Source: Thermoflexibacter ruber
Lineage (GTDB): Bacteria > Bacteroidota > Bacteroidia > Cytophagales > Thermoflexibacteraceae
Assembly: GCF_900113045.1 (NCBI RefSeq)
Contig: NZ_FONY01000016.1
Coordinates: 1 to 64,000 of the forward strand
DNA length: 64,000 bases
Direction: 5' to 3'
Shown here piece by piece: positions 20,001-27,262 of this stretch; position 1 is the stretch's first letter, and each line of letters begins with the position of its first letter. The position numbers and the translations under genes were made by a program. A model generated the notes under the pieces. That model saw only the letters and a list, made by a program, of their open reading frames with translations. It was not told the origin of the DNA and did not search any database.

Positions 20001-20628
20001 CCAAAGCCACGTAGTTCCCTCGCTTCATGATGACTTGCCCGTCTGCACGTATCTGGTAAAAACCTTCATTAAAGCCCAAATATTCATTGATTTTACGCAT
20101 CTTGTTTGCTGTAGGGATTTGGCGAGTGGTGTACTCCACCTTAGAAGGGGCAGCACTGCGCGTTCCCGAACCCGAGTGGCAACAATCCATGACTACCAAA
20201 ATACGCGGATTTTTGGCACTGACTTTCCACAGCAAATAGCCTATCTCTTTATCTACCAAATCACCTACGCCTCCGCTTTCTGTACGGCTGTCCACACAAA
20301 CCATAGATTCATTGAGTTTATCTGGCTCCATTTGCCAAAACTCAGGGGGAGCAACTTCCTGCGCTCCATGCCCGCTGTAGTAAAAAAAAGCATCATCTTG
20401 GTGAGTCGCCGAGCCAAGATGCTCCAAAAAACCTTTGACAACATTTTCCTTAGTGGCTTCGTGGTTTAAGAGTTTCAAGACTTTGAGTTCAGTATTTTCT
20501 GATTGACAGCGAAAGTCTAAAAATTCGTGCATAGCGTTCACATCGTTCACACAGCCATTGAGTTTATGGCTGGCAATAGGATAGTCATCAATGCCGACCA
20601 AGAGCGCGTAAATAGTTCGTTTGGACAT
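17026..20628 (-). CDS. Caspase-like peptidase fused to an alpha/beta-hydrolase (lipase-like) domain
   Basis: From the ATG at 20628 the protein has 1200 residues. A longer reading from 20688 adds 20 residues unlike any caspase N-terminus, whereas MSKRTIYALLVGIDDYP is a typical one. Residues 1-280 form a C14 caspase/metacaspase domain with His87 in YYSGHGAQ and Cys150 in VMDCCHSG. About 600 residues of beta-rich sequence follow without a family I can name. The last 280 residues form an alpha/beta-hydrolase: VFVHGIIGD (oxyanion region, about 931), YAHSMGGLV (nucleophile Ser, about 1006), a SPND segment (about 1147) and CDHMSY (likely His, about 1175). No signal peptide is seen, and a short hydrophobic stretch lies within the lipase domain. 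Pairing a protease with a lipase suggests a proteolytically controlled lipid-attacking effector. That is inference. Confidence 0.88.
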   Translation of the reverse strand: MSKRTIYALLVGIDDYPIASHKLNGCVNDVNAMHEFLDFRCQSENTELKVLKLLNHEATKENVVKGFLEHLGSATHQDDAFFYYSGHGAQEVAPPEFWQMEPDKLNESMVCVDSRTESGGVGDLVDKEIGYLLWKVSAKNPRILVVMDCCHSGSGTRSAAPSKVEYTTRQIPTANKMRKINEYLGFNEGFYQIRADGQVIMKRGNYVALAAARANEFAKETILDGQKRGAFNFSLIETLKSAKGDLSYGDLMSKVKAKVISLVPEQNPQIEICVPTQIEGAMQLASLDNTFLGGLPPKEDFLRIYYRDDVKSWVVNMGQMQGLPKNTSPSDPNILSVFNFADASGNKEYKLMTDENKGNDVAKAIITKVEKDYSKIEFQDHPKRTPFSPDLHAIYKAKLTSSSVKPTLFYMEGSEEDTKYLRNMVETDGGSQPYAKFTDNPAEAKYRVVVSQDQFTKKYEFLLNQDGKKVCKDVKGRQVVTPANSMQVGEGAMAQKAWAYIQTIAKWEKTLEMSNPDTSFSDNAVVIEVIDAKEIEKKIEERVTVDVSNGLNLLANQAYEGIMLTPDMYWRVKNNTGKQLYCTAIWMSQNFGADITSEASLQIFNRPLPPNSSFDILDGSPVNLTVNENLLRGGEFQEKIVIKLIYSTEEFSPDFVKNMTLTPLPFPATPDEDSATRGLVRKASGADWSVFNLFITVTQPSQPQKVMTGKPTGLLGKNSITSNFAGGIEVALASPQQQFATRDISQKPKDFAIPQVFRESPQFQPISFNNSDGDTTDLSILEVKGIANLQKTDESKPLFNLKLDAQAEESDVVFPITFDGEFFLPIKASSEVNENGEVVVSVDDLPKDAAEPKIDPETQTRSLTGSVKIFFQKVVSKKLGREFQYPLLDMATDIRADGFKYMRQLHSDKDYGFVLDKVAREIETKKNIAVFVHGIIGDTETMPQSLVLAKDDKGNPLLEKYDAVLTLDYENLNTPIEANSQFFKERLEHIGIKAGHDKNVHIYAHSMGGLVSRYMIENLRGDEIVNHLIMLGTPNAGSPFSALKDWIQMAISMAMSKIALFAWATAPMVFLFNKTMKEIGVSLKQLNGNEPFLQNLAKTAQPKTPYTIIAGNTKLTPLLAEGTAENGALKKLLGKIQSKVLDDFLFGSPNDIAVSLESIRSVKWVQESEVIYPACDHMSYFTTPEGNKAMAEAASRARFL

Positions 20629-20853
20629 ATTTTTATTGGTTTGTTGAAAATTTGTTGTGAGTGAGAGTACGAATCGTAAGTTTAGCAAAATTTACTTTGA
20701 AAAACCAAGATTTAGGTAGGAAAAGTTAAAACTTGGCTTATTGGCTTTTATTTTTCGTTCCCCCAAAACCTATTTTGTTTAGGTACGCTTTAACTTCACT
20801 TAATTATTCAACAGGCAGTATCTTGCTATCATGGAAAACGAAGACAACACAAG

Positions 20854-20904
20854 CAGAAGTAGAGGGGGCAGGGGTGAGGCGATAAAAAATACTTTCTAAA
20901 GAAG
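20854..20904 (+). repeat. Dispersed repeat, partial copy B
   Basis: This stretch matches the 3' part of the 82-bp repeat: the CAGAAG-AGAGGGGGCAGG core, then GTGAGGCGATAAAA and a degenerate right end. The left end is missing. It is oriented like the copy at 48188, so it is inverted relative to copy A on the other side of the caspase/lipase gene. Confidence 0.65.
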
Positions 20905-20961
20905 TCTTATGTACTTTCTGAATACTTCCACATTATTTTGCTATTTTATCTTTTAACAAGT

Positions 20962-20991
20962 TTGGCAAGGAGTTTCTGAACACTCTGCCAA
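20962..20991 (-). terminator. Hairpin downstream of TonB receptor gene
   Basis: TTGGCA and TGCCAA at the two ends, plus an inner GAGT/ACTC pair, form a stem 30 bp after the receptor stop on the minus strand. The bases that follow are AT-rich but contain no clear U run, so it may be a weak terminator or an mRNA 3'-end hairpin. Confidence 0.35.
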
Positions 20992-21020
20992 ATTAGATTT
21001 TTATTTAATCGGATAATTAT

Positions 21021-23372
21021 TTAAAAATCAACTTTATACAAAAAATAAGGTAGGAAAGGGAACTGATATTCTGTATTGATGTCTTTGATGCTATTATCAT
21101 AGTAAAGTCTAAACACATTTTCACGATTGGTGAGGTTTTGTATGTCTATGGCAAAGGTTCGAGAATAGTTTTGCTTATCCTTTTTCCAACTCAGACGCAG
21201 GTCTGTGCGAAAGTAATCAGGGAGTTGTGCCTCATTGACCTTGTCTGCAAAACCTACCTCCCTACCTGCTCTGCGAGATGCTTCTAAGTTGATAGGGGTG
21301 TATCGAAAGCCACCTGTATAGACTATGCGAAGGTTTATGCCTAAGGTGTGTACTTGCCTATTTTTGTTTAAGAGCCATTCTTTCCCAGTGGTGAGGCTAT
21401 GAGCAAATTTGCCGTTGAAGCGAGTATTTCGCTCTTTCCCATCAGCGGTCGTATATTTGGATTCGTACAAAGAAGAAGAAAAAAGAAAATAGTAGTTGTT
21501 ACTAAAAAATCTTTCCAAAGTCCACTCCAATCCGTAGTTTCTACCCTTCCCCTTATTTACCAAAGAGTCAGTTACAAAACCACTTAGTTGATTGAGGATA
21601 GAGAAAGTACTTGTAGGATTAGGATTAATAGGCACATTAAACAGAGATTGATGATAAGTTTCTATCTTACTTCGCCAATTTTCATTCATTACCCAGTCAT
21701 AGCCCAAGACGAAATGATGAGATTTGGTAAAGTCTAAATTAATATTGGCTTGATTGATAGAACGGTCGCTTGCTCGAACATTAGCAAAATAAGTTCCTAT
21801 GGGGTGATGCTGAGCATGTAAGCCATAGCCCAGCGTAATAGCATGTTGAGGGCTTATTTCATAGCGTAAAGATGCTCTTGGTTCAAGTGTATATTTTTGA
21901 TTAAGACCAAAGTATAAAAAATGTAGCCCTGTTTGAAAAGTAATAGCTTCATTGATTCGGTATTTCCATTGGCTATACAACTGCCAAAGCATTGCCCTAT
22001 TTTTTTCTAAGAGATTATCTCTCAAAGGTTGGTTTTCCGCAGGACGCGAGCGGTTGAGCAAGTCGTAGCCTATATTTTTCAGGAAAAATCCTGAACGCCA
22101 AGTACTTTTTGCATTGAACTTGTGATTGAGCATAGCTGAGAAAGTAATCCTATGCTCAAAATATCTATTATTTCGGTTTTCGAAGAGTTCGTAGCGGTTA
22201 TTGTACCTTTTTTCTATGAATTGATTTCCACCGTCAGAAAGGGCAAGCATTGTTTTTAGGTAGGTATTAGTGCGAAAATTGTAAGTATGGGTAAAGCCGA
22301 TGACACCCATTTGATAGTCATAACTTCTTTGATTCCTTAAACTTCCATTTTGTTTCCAACGAGCAGAGTCAGCTACAGCCTGTACGAATTGCTGACTTAT
22401 ACCTCCCAATCCAAAAATAGTGAAACTTCCTAATGTTTTCGTGGGAAGATGAAGGTTAAATGATAAGTCTTGGAAAGTAATCAAGCCACTTCTCAAGGTT
22501 ACTACTTTGCTTACTAAACCTAAGGTTGAGTACCTGTAATTGATTAAAAAAGAGGCATTTTTGTTTTTAGAAAGAGGAGATTCTACGGCAATATCCAATC
22601 CTATGACACTAATTTGGGTTGTAATTTCGCGTTTTTCGTTATTGCCTTTTCTTAGTTTCAAGTCAAATGCGCCAGAGATAGCATTTCCATACTCTGCGGG
22701 AAAGGCACTAGTCATAAAATCTGAATTGGCTAAGACCTGCGCACTCAACATACTAATACCCCCGCCTGCGGAGCCTTCGCTTGCAAAGTGGTTAGGGTTG
22801 GGAATATCAATGCCTTCTAATCGCCAAAGCAAGCCGACAGGAGAGTTTCCACGAATAATTATCTGATTATTAGCTTCCGAAGCCGCTATTACGCCTGCAT
22901 AAGAAGCCGCCATGCGCAAAGGGTCATTGAAGGCAGCGGCATAGCGTTGAGTTTCTTCCACAGAGAAGGTACGCCCGCTAATGGCTATCATCTCGTTCAA
23001 AGGTTGGCTTTTGGAGGTTTCTGCAAGTACTGTTACAGCATCCATTTCTTTGAGTGATTCTGTAAGTTCTATGGTCAAAATCACTTCTTTGCCTGCATTT
23101 ACTTGGAGTTCTGGGATAGCAAAGTCTTCATAGCCTACAAATTTGACTTTCAACAGGTGTCTGCCTACAGGGACTTTCTCGATGCGAAAATTTCCCTGCT
23201 CATCGGTAGCTGTTCCAAGCATAGGAGAGGTTTGAGGTAAGAAAACCATCGCCCCTACTAACGCCTCATTAGAGGCTTTGTCTATGACTTTACCTCTGAT
23301 AGTTTGGGTAATGAGCTGACTGTAAGATATATAGGGGAAGAGAAGAATAAAAATAAGTACATTTTTTTTCAT
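21021..23372 (-). CDS. TonB-dependent outer-membrane receptor
   Basis: The 783-residue protein has a signal peptide, then a carboxypeptidase-regulatory-like domain (about residues 22-110: TIRGKVIDKASNEALVGAMV, later VGRHLLKVKFVGYEDF). A plug domain follows (about 120-240; GNSPVGLLWRLEGIDIPNPNHF) and then a beta-barrel to a C-terminal phenylalanine (YKVDF). It should move a ligand across the outer membrane using TonB/ExbBD energy. The ligand cannot be read from sequence, and no SusD or siderophore gene is adjacent. It lies 68 bp downstream of the SpoIIE phosphatase gene on the same strand, so the two may share a transcript. Confidence 0.92.
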   Translation of the reverse strand: MKKNVLIFILLFPYISYSQLITQTIRGKVIDKASNEALVGAMVFLPQTSPMLGTATDEQGNFRIEKVPVGRHLLKVKFVGYEDFAIPELQVNAGKEVILTIELTESLKEMDAVTVLAETSKSQPLNEMIAISGRTFSVEETQRYAAAFNDPLRMAASYAGVIAASEANNQIIIRGNSPVGLLWRLEGIDIPNPNHFASEGSAGGGISMLSAQVLANSDFMTSAFPAEYGNAISGAFDLKLRKGNNEKREITTQISVIGLDIAVESPLSKNKNASFLINYRYSTLGLVSKVVTLRSGLITFQDLSFNLHLPTKTLGSFTIFGLGGISQQFVQAVADSARWKQNGSLRNQRSYDYQMGVIGFTHTYNFRTNTYLKTMLALSDGGNQFIEKRYNNRYELFENRNNRYFEHRITFSAMLNHKFNAKSTWRSGFFLKNIGYDLLNRSRPAENQPLRDNLLEKNRAMLWQLYSQWKYRINEAITFQTGLHFLYFGLNQKYTLEPRASLRYEISPQHAITLGYGLHAQHHPIGTYFANVRASDRSINQANINLDFTKSHHFVLGYDWVMNENWRSKIETYHQSLFNVPINPNPTSTFSILNQLSGFVTDSLVNKGKGRNYGLEWTLERFFSNNYYFLFSSSLYESKYTTADGKERNTRFNGKFAHSLTTGKEWLLNKNRQVHTLGINLRIVYTGGFRYTPINLEASRRAGREVGFADKVNEAQLPDYFRTDLRLSWKKDKQNYSRTFAIDIQNLTNRENVFRLYYDNSIKDINTEYQFPFLPYFLYKVDF

Positions 23373-23440
23373 ATTTTATTGGCGAAATAAATAAACCAGA
23401 TGCCAATAAAGCCTATCAGATGTAATAAGCGGCAAAACAC

Positions 23441-26080
23441 TTACATTTTGATACCTATGATAGTAATATCATCTCGTTGTTCTACATCTTTCATGTGTGT
23501 ATCTAAAATTTCCTCTAATCGTTGCTTTTGCTCTTCTGTGCTAAGAGAGGCATTGGCTTCGATAATTTCTGAAAGTTTAGACGAAGTAAAGCGATGTCTT
23601 TCTGTATCGTTTTGGTCTGCAAAGCCATCAGTAGTAAGGAAAATCATATCTCCCTTATTCAAAATGATTTCGTGGTTTTGGAAAGGGTGTTCTTTTTTGT
23701 ACTGCCCTCCGATTGAGCGTTTTTCACCTTTGATGATTTCCAACTTGCCTTCATCTTGTCTATAATACAAAAGAGGTCTTTTGGCACCAGCAAATACTAT
23801 TTTGGTTTGCCCGTCCAAGAGTTTTTCTATCGTGCAAAAAGCTACGTCCATGCCGTCATCGTTCATCTTTTCGTACTGCTTGAGTGCTTCTCGGAAGCGT
23901 GCATCTAATTGTTCTAACACAAGTGCAGGTTTGTAATAGGTAGTATCAGCCCCTCTCTTACTCAAACCCACCAATGAAGTTTCTACCTCACTTAGCAAGT
24001 AACTTGCTATTACTGACATAAATCCACCGGGTACGCCATGTCCCGTGCAATCAATCAGTGCAAAAGAAGTCCATGTTCTTCCGTCAGTAATGATTGGATT
24101 GTGTCCGAGCCAATAAATATCGCCAGATACTATGTCTTTGGCTCTATAAATGACAAAGTAATCGTCAAAAAAGGTACGCATCTGGCTTTCCGAAGGCATC
24201 ACAGCCTCTTGGATAGTTTGGGCATAGCGAATACTATCAGTGATATTTTTATTTTTACTTTTAATAACATCGTAAGCATTGGCATTAGAGAGTGCAACAG
24301 AAACATAAGATGCCAAAGTTTGCATCATTTTCAGGTCTATGTCATTAAAAGCATTTTTTTCCAGACTTTGAGCAGTAATTACGCCTAATATCTTATTCTC
24401 AAAAGTGAGCGGTAGGTAAATCATAGACTTAGGGGTATGCTCATCTATTTTAATTGGTTTTTTAAAATAGTTCCTATATTGCATTTCTAAGTTATTGATA
24501 GTTACTGGCTGGTTGTTTTTGATACACCAAACACCAAACTTGTCCTCCTCGTCCATGTACTCAAAGTGGTCTTGCTGTGCCTCTCCTTTTACAAAGTCTA
24601 AAAACTCGATTCTTGCCTCTGCCTCATCATAAATCCCTACACCAAAGAAAGAGGAGTGAATCAAAGAAGCCATGTTAGAATTGGCGGTTTGTACCATAGT
24701 ACGAAAGTCCAAAGTAGAGGTTACTTTTTGCCCTATACTACTGATATTCTTAATGTTCTCGTAGGCGTGTTGTATTTCTTCTTTTTGTTTGCGAAGACGC
24801 TTAGATAGAAAATAAAATCCTACCACCAACCCTAAGAGAATTATCCCTGCGATAATAGCTACATAAAGTTCTATTTCTAAAATATGAAGTTTTTGGTCTT
24901 CTTTTTTAATTCTTTCACTTTGCTCAAGAATAATTTTCCTTAGTTCTTCTACTACCTTGTTAGACTGGTCTTGTAGTGCCTCAAAGGTACTATCATTCTC
25001 AATGAGAGCATCTTCTAAATTCCTCAGATATACTTTCAATGCAGAGCGTTGGTCAGGACTAATTTCTTTTTCATTTCTGAGTTTTTGAGCAATAGATTCC
25101 ATTTCCCCACGAATCACCGTGCTTTTTTCCATAAGGAATTGCTTTTTGAACTCCAATTCATTAATTACCTTCTTAAAATCAGCACGATAATCTAAAATTA
25201 GCGAATCAAGTTTTACTTGTGCAGGTATTATCTCTACCTTAGTAGCATTTTCAGAATCTTTGGCGCGAATCACCAAGAATACATAGTTCCCGTTGGCATC
25301 TACATTGAACTTGCTAATCTCAAATCCATTAATTTTAAATTTATCTACATGAATATCAGAAGTTACTACTTGAAATCTTCCTTCTTTATCAGTTTGATAT
25401 TCTTTTTCCTCTACTTTGACTTTTAAATTGCTTATAGGAGAATAATCCTCTTGGAACAAAACCGTTACACTAAAGAGTTGGGGGTTGCTTTTATCATCGA
25501 TATGGCTACTTTCCGAACCGCTGTGCGTTATGGCAGACTTGATAGTATAGTAACCTCTACTTTTATCATAAGTATAGCTTTCATTCCCTATGATAACTCC
25601 TTCTATATCAAACTTAATATTCTCATTTGGTTCTATCTGAGGGGGCAGATCCATGATAAACTCCCCGTTATTATTGGTAAAAACAGGGCTGACTTCACTT
25701 ACTCCTGCCAATGAAACAGCGATATTTCTCACGATTTGCCCTTGGTTGCCTAAGAGTTTACCTGTAAGAAAATTATTAGAAGAATATAGGGAGATTTGGA
25801 TTTCGTCGCCTGCTAAATCCCATTTTTTTAGCTTATATCCTTTTTTTAAAGCTCTTACCTTTTGTGGTTTAGCCCCTTTGAGTGCAAGTGTATTAAATTC
25901 TCCTTTGGCGTTAGAAGTAAGGCTCACACTATCATTTATCGTAACTTCTACTCCTTGCAAGGGTTTGCCTTTATCATCTCTGACCTTGCCTGTAATGATG
26001 CGGTTTTGAGCAGATAAAAATGAATTGTTGAAAAAAACAACAGATAAAAAAAGGGATATGAAAAGGAATCTTATTTTCAT
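23441..26080 (-). CDS. GAF and SpoIIE (PP2C-type) phosphatase with carboxypeptidase-regulatory ectodomain
   Basis: This 879-residue membrane protein has a signal-like N-terminus (about 1-24). Its extracytoplasmic part contains a carboxypeptidase-regulatory-like domain (RIITGKVRDDKGKPLQGVEVTIN) and two further beta-sandwich-like stretches. A helical stretch and one membrane helix (about 405-425) follow. On the cytoplasmic side are a coiled linker, a GAF domain (about 450-595) and a SpoIIE/PP2C domain (about 615-879) with the metal-site pattern VSGDIYW, LIDCTGHGVPGG, FLTTDGFAD and QRDDIT. Such phosphatases act on phosphoserine or phosphothreonine, classically of anti-sigma-factor antagonists. 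No anti-sigma or STAS gene is adjacent. The ectodomain suggests envelope sensing, which is inference. Confidence 0.9.
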   Translation of the reverse strand: MKIRFLFISLFLSVVFFNNSFLSAQNRIITGKVRDDKGKPLQGVEVTINDSVSLTSNAKGEFNTLALKGAKPQKVRALKKGYKLKKWDLAGDEIQISLYSSNNFLTGKLLGNQGQIVRNIAVSLAGVSEVSPVFTNNNGEFIMDLPPQIEPNENIKFDIEGVIIGNESYTYDKSRGYYTIKSAITHSGSESSHIDDKSNPQLFSVTVLFQEDYSPISNLKVKVEEKEYQTDKEGRFQVVTSDIHVDKFKINGFEISKFNVDANGNYVFLVIRAKDSENATKVEIIPAQVKLDSLILDYRADFKKVINELEFKKQFLMEKSTVIRGEMESIAQKLRNEKEISPDQRSALKVYLRNLEDALIENDSTFEALQDQSNKVVEELRKIILEQSERIKKEDQKLHILEIELYVAIIAGIILLGLVVGFYFLSKRLRKQKEEIQHAYENIKNISSIGQKVTSTLDFRTMVQTANSNMASLIHSSFFGVGIYDEAEARIEFLDFVKGEAQQDHFEYMDEEDKFGVWCIKNNQPVTINNLEMQYRNYFKKPIKIDEHTPKSMIYLPLTFENKILGVITAQSLEKNAFNDIDLKMMQTLASYVSVALSNANAYDVIKSKNKNITDSIRYAQTIQEAVMPSESQMRTFFDDYFVIYRAKDIVSGDIYWLGHNPIITDGRTWTSFALIDCTGHGVPGGFMSVIASYLLSEVETSLVGLSKRGADTTYYKPALVLEQLDARFREALKQYEKMNDDGMDVAFCTIEKLLDGQTKIVFAGAKRPLLYYRQDEGKLEIIKGEKRSIGGQYKKEHPFQNHEIILNKGDMIFLTTDGFADQNDTERHRFTSSKLSEIIEANASLSTEEQKQRLEEILDTHMKDVEQRDDITIIGIKM

Positions 26081-26114
26081 TAGTAATCAACCAAATGTCT
26101 GCGATAACTTCGTG

Positions 26115-26122
26115 CAAATATA
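26115..26122 (-). promoter_or_regulatory. Possible -7 promoter box of the SpoIIE phosphatase gene
   Basis: The minus strand reads TATATTTG, an exact TAnnTTTG match, 34 bp upstream of the start codon. No convincing -33 element is at the expected distance. Confidence 0.3.
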
Positions 26123-26264
26123 TTCTAAAGGGGAATTTGCTATTTTCCCTTACAAAATTAGGGAAATGATTTTTCTTTCCTGCAAAATAAAAATTATTTT
26201 ATGTATTCCCAAAACATAAAGAAGTATTTTTAACATTTTAGAATAAGGCATAATGGTATGCTGC

Positions 26265-27242
26265 TTAGCAGACAAACTGATGTTTTGCTATCTCTAATCT
26301 TTTTTGAGCAATATCAAAATAAGTTTTATCTAATTCATAACCAATAAATTGTCGATTGTTTTCTATGCAGGCAACTCCTGTGCTTCCGCTCCCCATAAAT
26401 GGGTCTAAGACCGTCTGCCCCTCAAAACTTACTAATTTGACCAAATGGCTCATTAGGTGAGTGGGTTTTTTAGTAGGGTGAATATTAAAATCCTCAGCGT
26501 GTTGGCGTACTTTGGGGACAAGGAAAAACTTGTCATAACCGTCATTGAGTTCTTCTGTTCTTAAAATATTGGCAGTTACTCTGCCTTTGGGGTGTGGATT
26601 ATGCCCTACCTTCCCTTCGCCTTCTTCGTAGGGGATACGGGTTTCTTCCAGATTTAATGCGCCTACTTGGTGCTTGATGATGTTTTTAGCTACTGTCAAG
26701 CCTTTTTCCAAAGGCTTTTGTATCAATATAATAGGCTCATAAGCAGGTTTGATTCCTAAACCAGCGCCCTTGTATTTCAAGGCAGTTTTAGAAGTTGGTT
26801 CGTGCTTATTTTTACCTTCTTTGGCATAGTAGTCTTCTGCCCCTCCTTTTTTATAGCCCTGCACATAGGTATACTGCCCCACAACTTTGCTCTCTACTCC
26901 TAATTCCTTATCAATGTCTAAGGCTATGTCCCTGCTCTTAGGCATGCCATTTAAGTATGCCCAAAAAAGTACATCTTTAATGAGAAAGCCACTATCTTCT
27001 AAGCTCACCATTAGCCTGTGCATCAAGCGGATAGAGGAAAAAACCAAACCAAACCCTCCACTTTTCAAGACTCGTAAGCTATCTGTCCAAATCTGCTTAT
27101 CGGGCAAGTCCCTGTCCCAATAGCTATTTTGAAATGAAATACCATAAGGAGGGTCGGTAACTAAAGCACTGATGGAGTTGTCAGCAAGTTCAGCAAGTCC
27201 GTAAGAAGATTGATTATATATCCAATAATCAATGTTTTGCAT
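26265..27242 (-). CDS. Site-specific DNA methyltransferase (amino-methylating, beta-class order)
   Basis: From the ATG at 27242 the protein has 325 residues. An upstream ATG (27284) would overlap the preceding gene by 22 bp and adds an unlikely N-terminus. Motif IV, DPPY (residues 30-33), comes near the N-terminus, and motif I, DPFMGSGSTG (about 280-290), near the C-terminus. This order is the beta class of N6-adenine or N4-cytosine methyltransferases. DPPY favours N6-adenine but does not decide it. The region between should hold the target-recognition domain. No restriction endonuclease gene is adjacent, so it reads as a solitary methylase. Its start lies 20 bp after the stop of the upstream oxidoreductase gene. 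Confidence 0.88.
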   Translation of the reverse strand: MQNIDYWIYNQSSYGLAELADNSISALVTDPPYGISFQNSYWDRDLPDKQIWTDSLRVLKSGGFGLVFSSIRLMHRLMVSLEDSGFLIKDVLFWAYLNGMPKSRDIALDIDKELGVESKVVGQYTYVQGYKKGGAEDYYAKEGKNKHEPTSKTALKYKGAGLGIKPAYEPIILIQKPLEKGLTVAKNIIKHQVGALNLEETRIPYEEGEGKVGHNPHPKGRVTANILRTEELNDGYDKFFLVPKVRQHAEDFNIHPTKKPTHLMSHLVKLVSFEGQTVLDPFMGSGSTGVACIENNRQFIGYELDKTYFDIAQKRLEIAKHQFVC

Positions 27243-27262
27243 AAATTTTATACTGATAAAGC

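Larger units (their letters stand above)
20629..21020. other. Gene-free interval with partial repeat and a hairpin
   Basis: This 392-bp gap separates the end of the TonB receptor gene from the start of the caspase/lipase gene, both on the minus strand. It contains the partial repeat copy B and a hairpin close to the receptor stop. The remainder is AT-rich and presumably carries the caspase promoter. No gene was seen. Confidence 0.5.

Noticed and set aside
19780-20469. 229-codon open frame on the plus strand inside the caspase/lipase gene
   Set aside because: It lies antisense to a gene with clear catalytic motifs, has no family-like pattern and is Cys/His/Arg-rich as expected of a shadow frame.
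20629-20688. Upstream start at 20688 for the caspase/lipase gene
   Set aside because: The added 20 residues do not match caspase N-termini, while the ATG at 20628 does. The alternative start is therefore not used.
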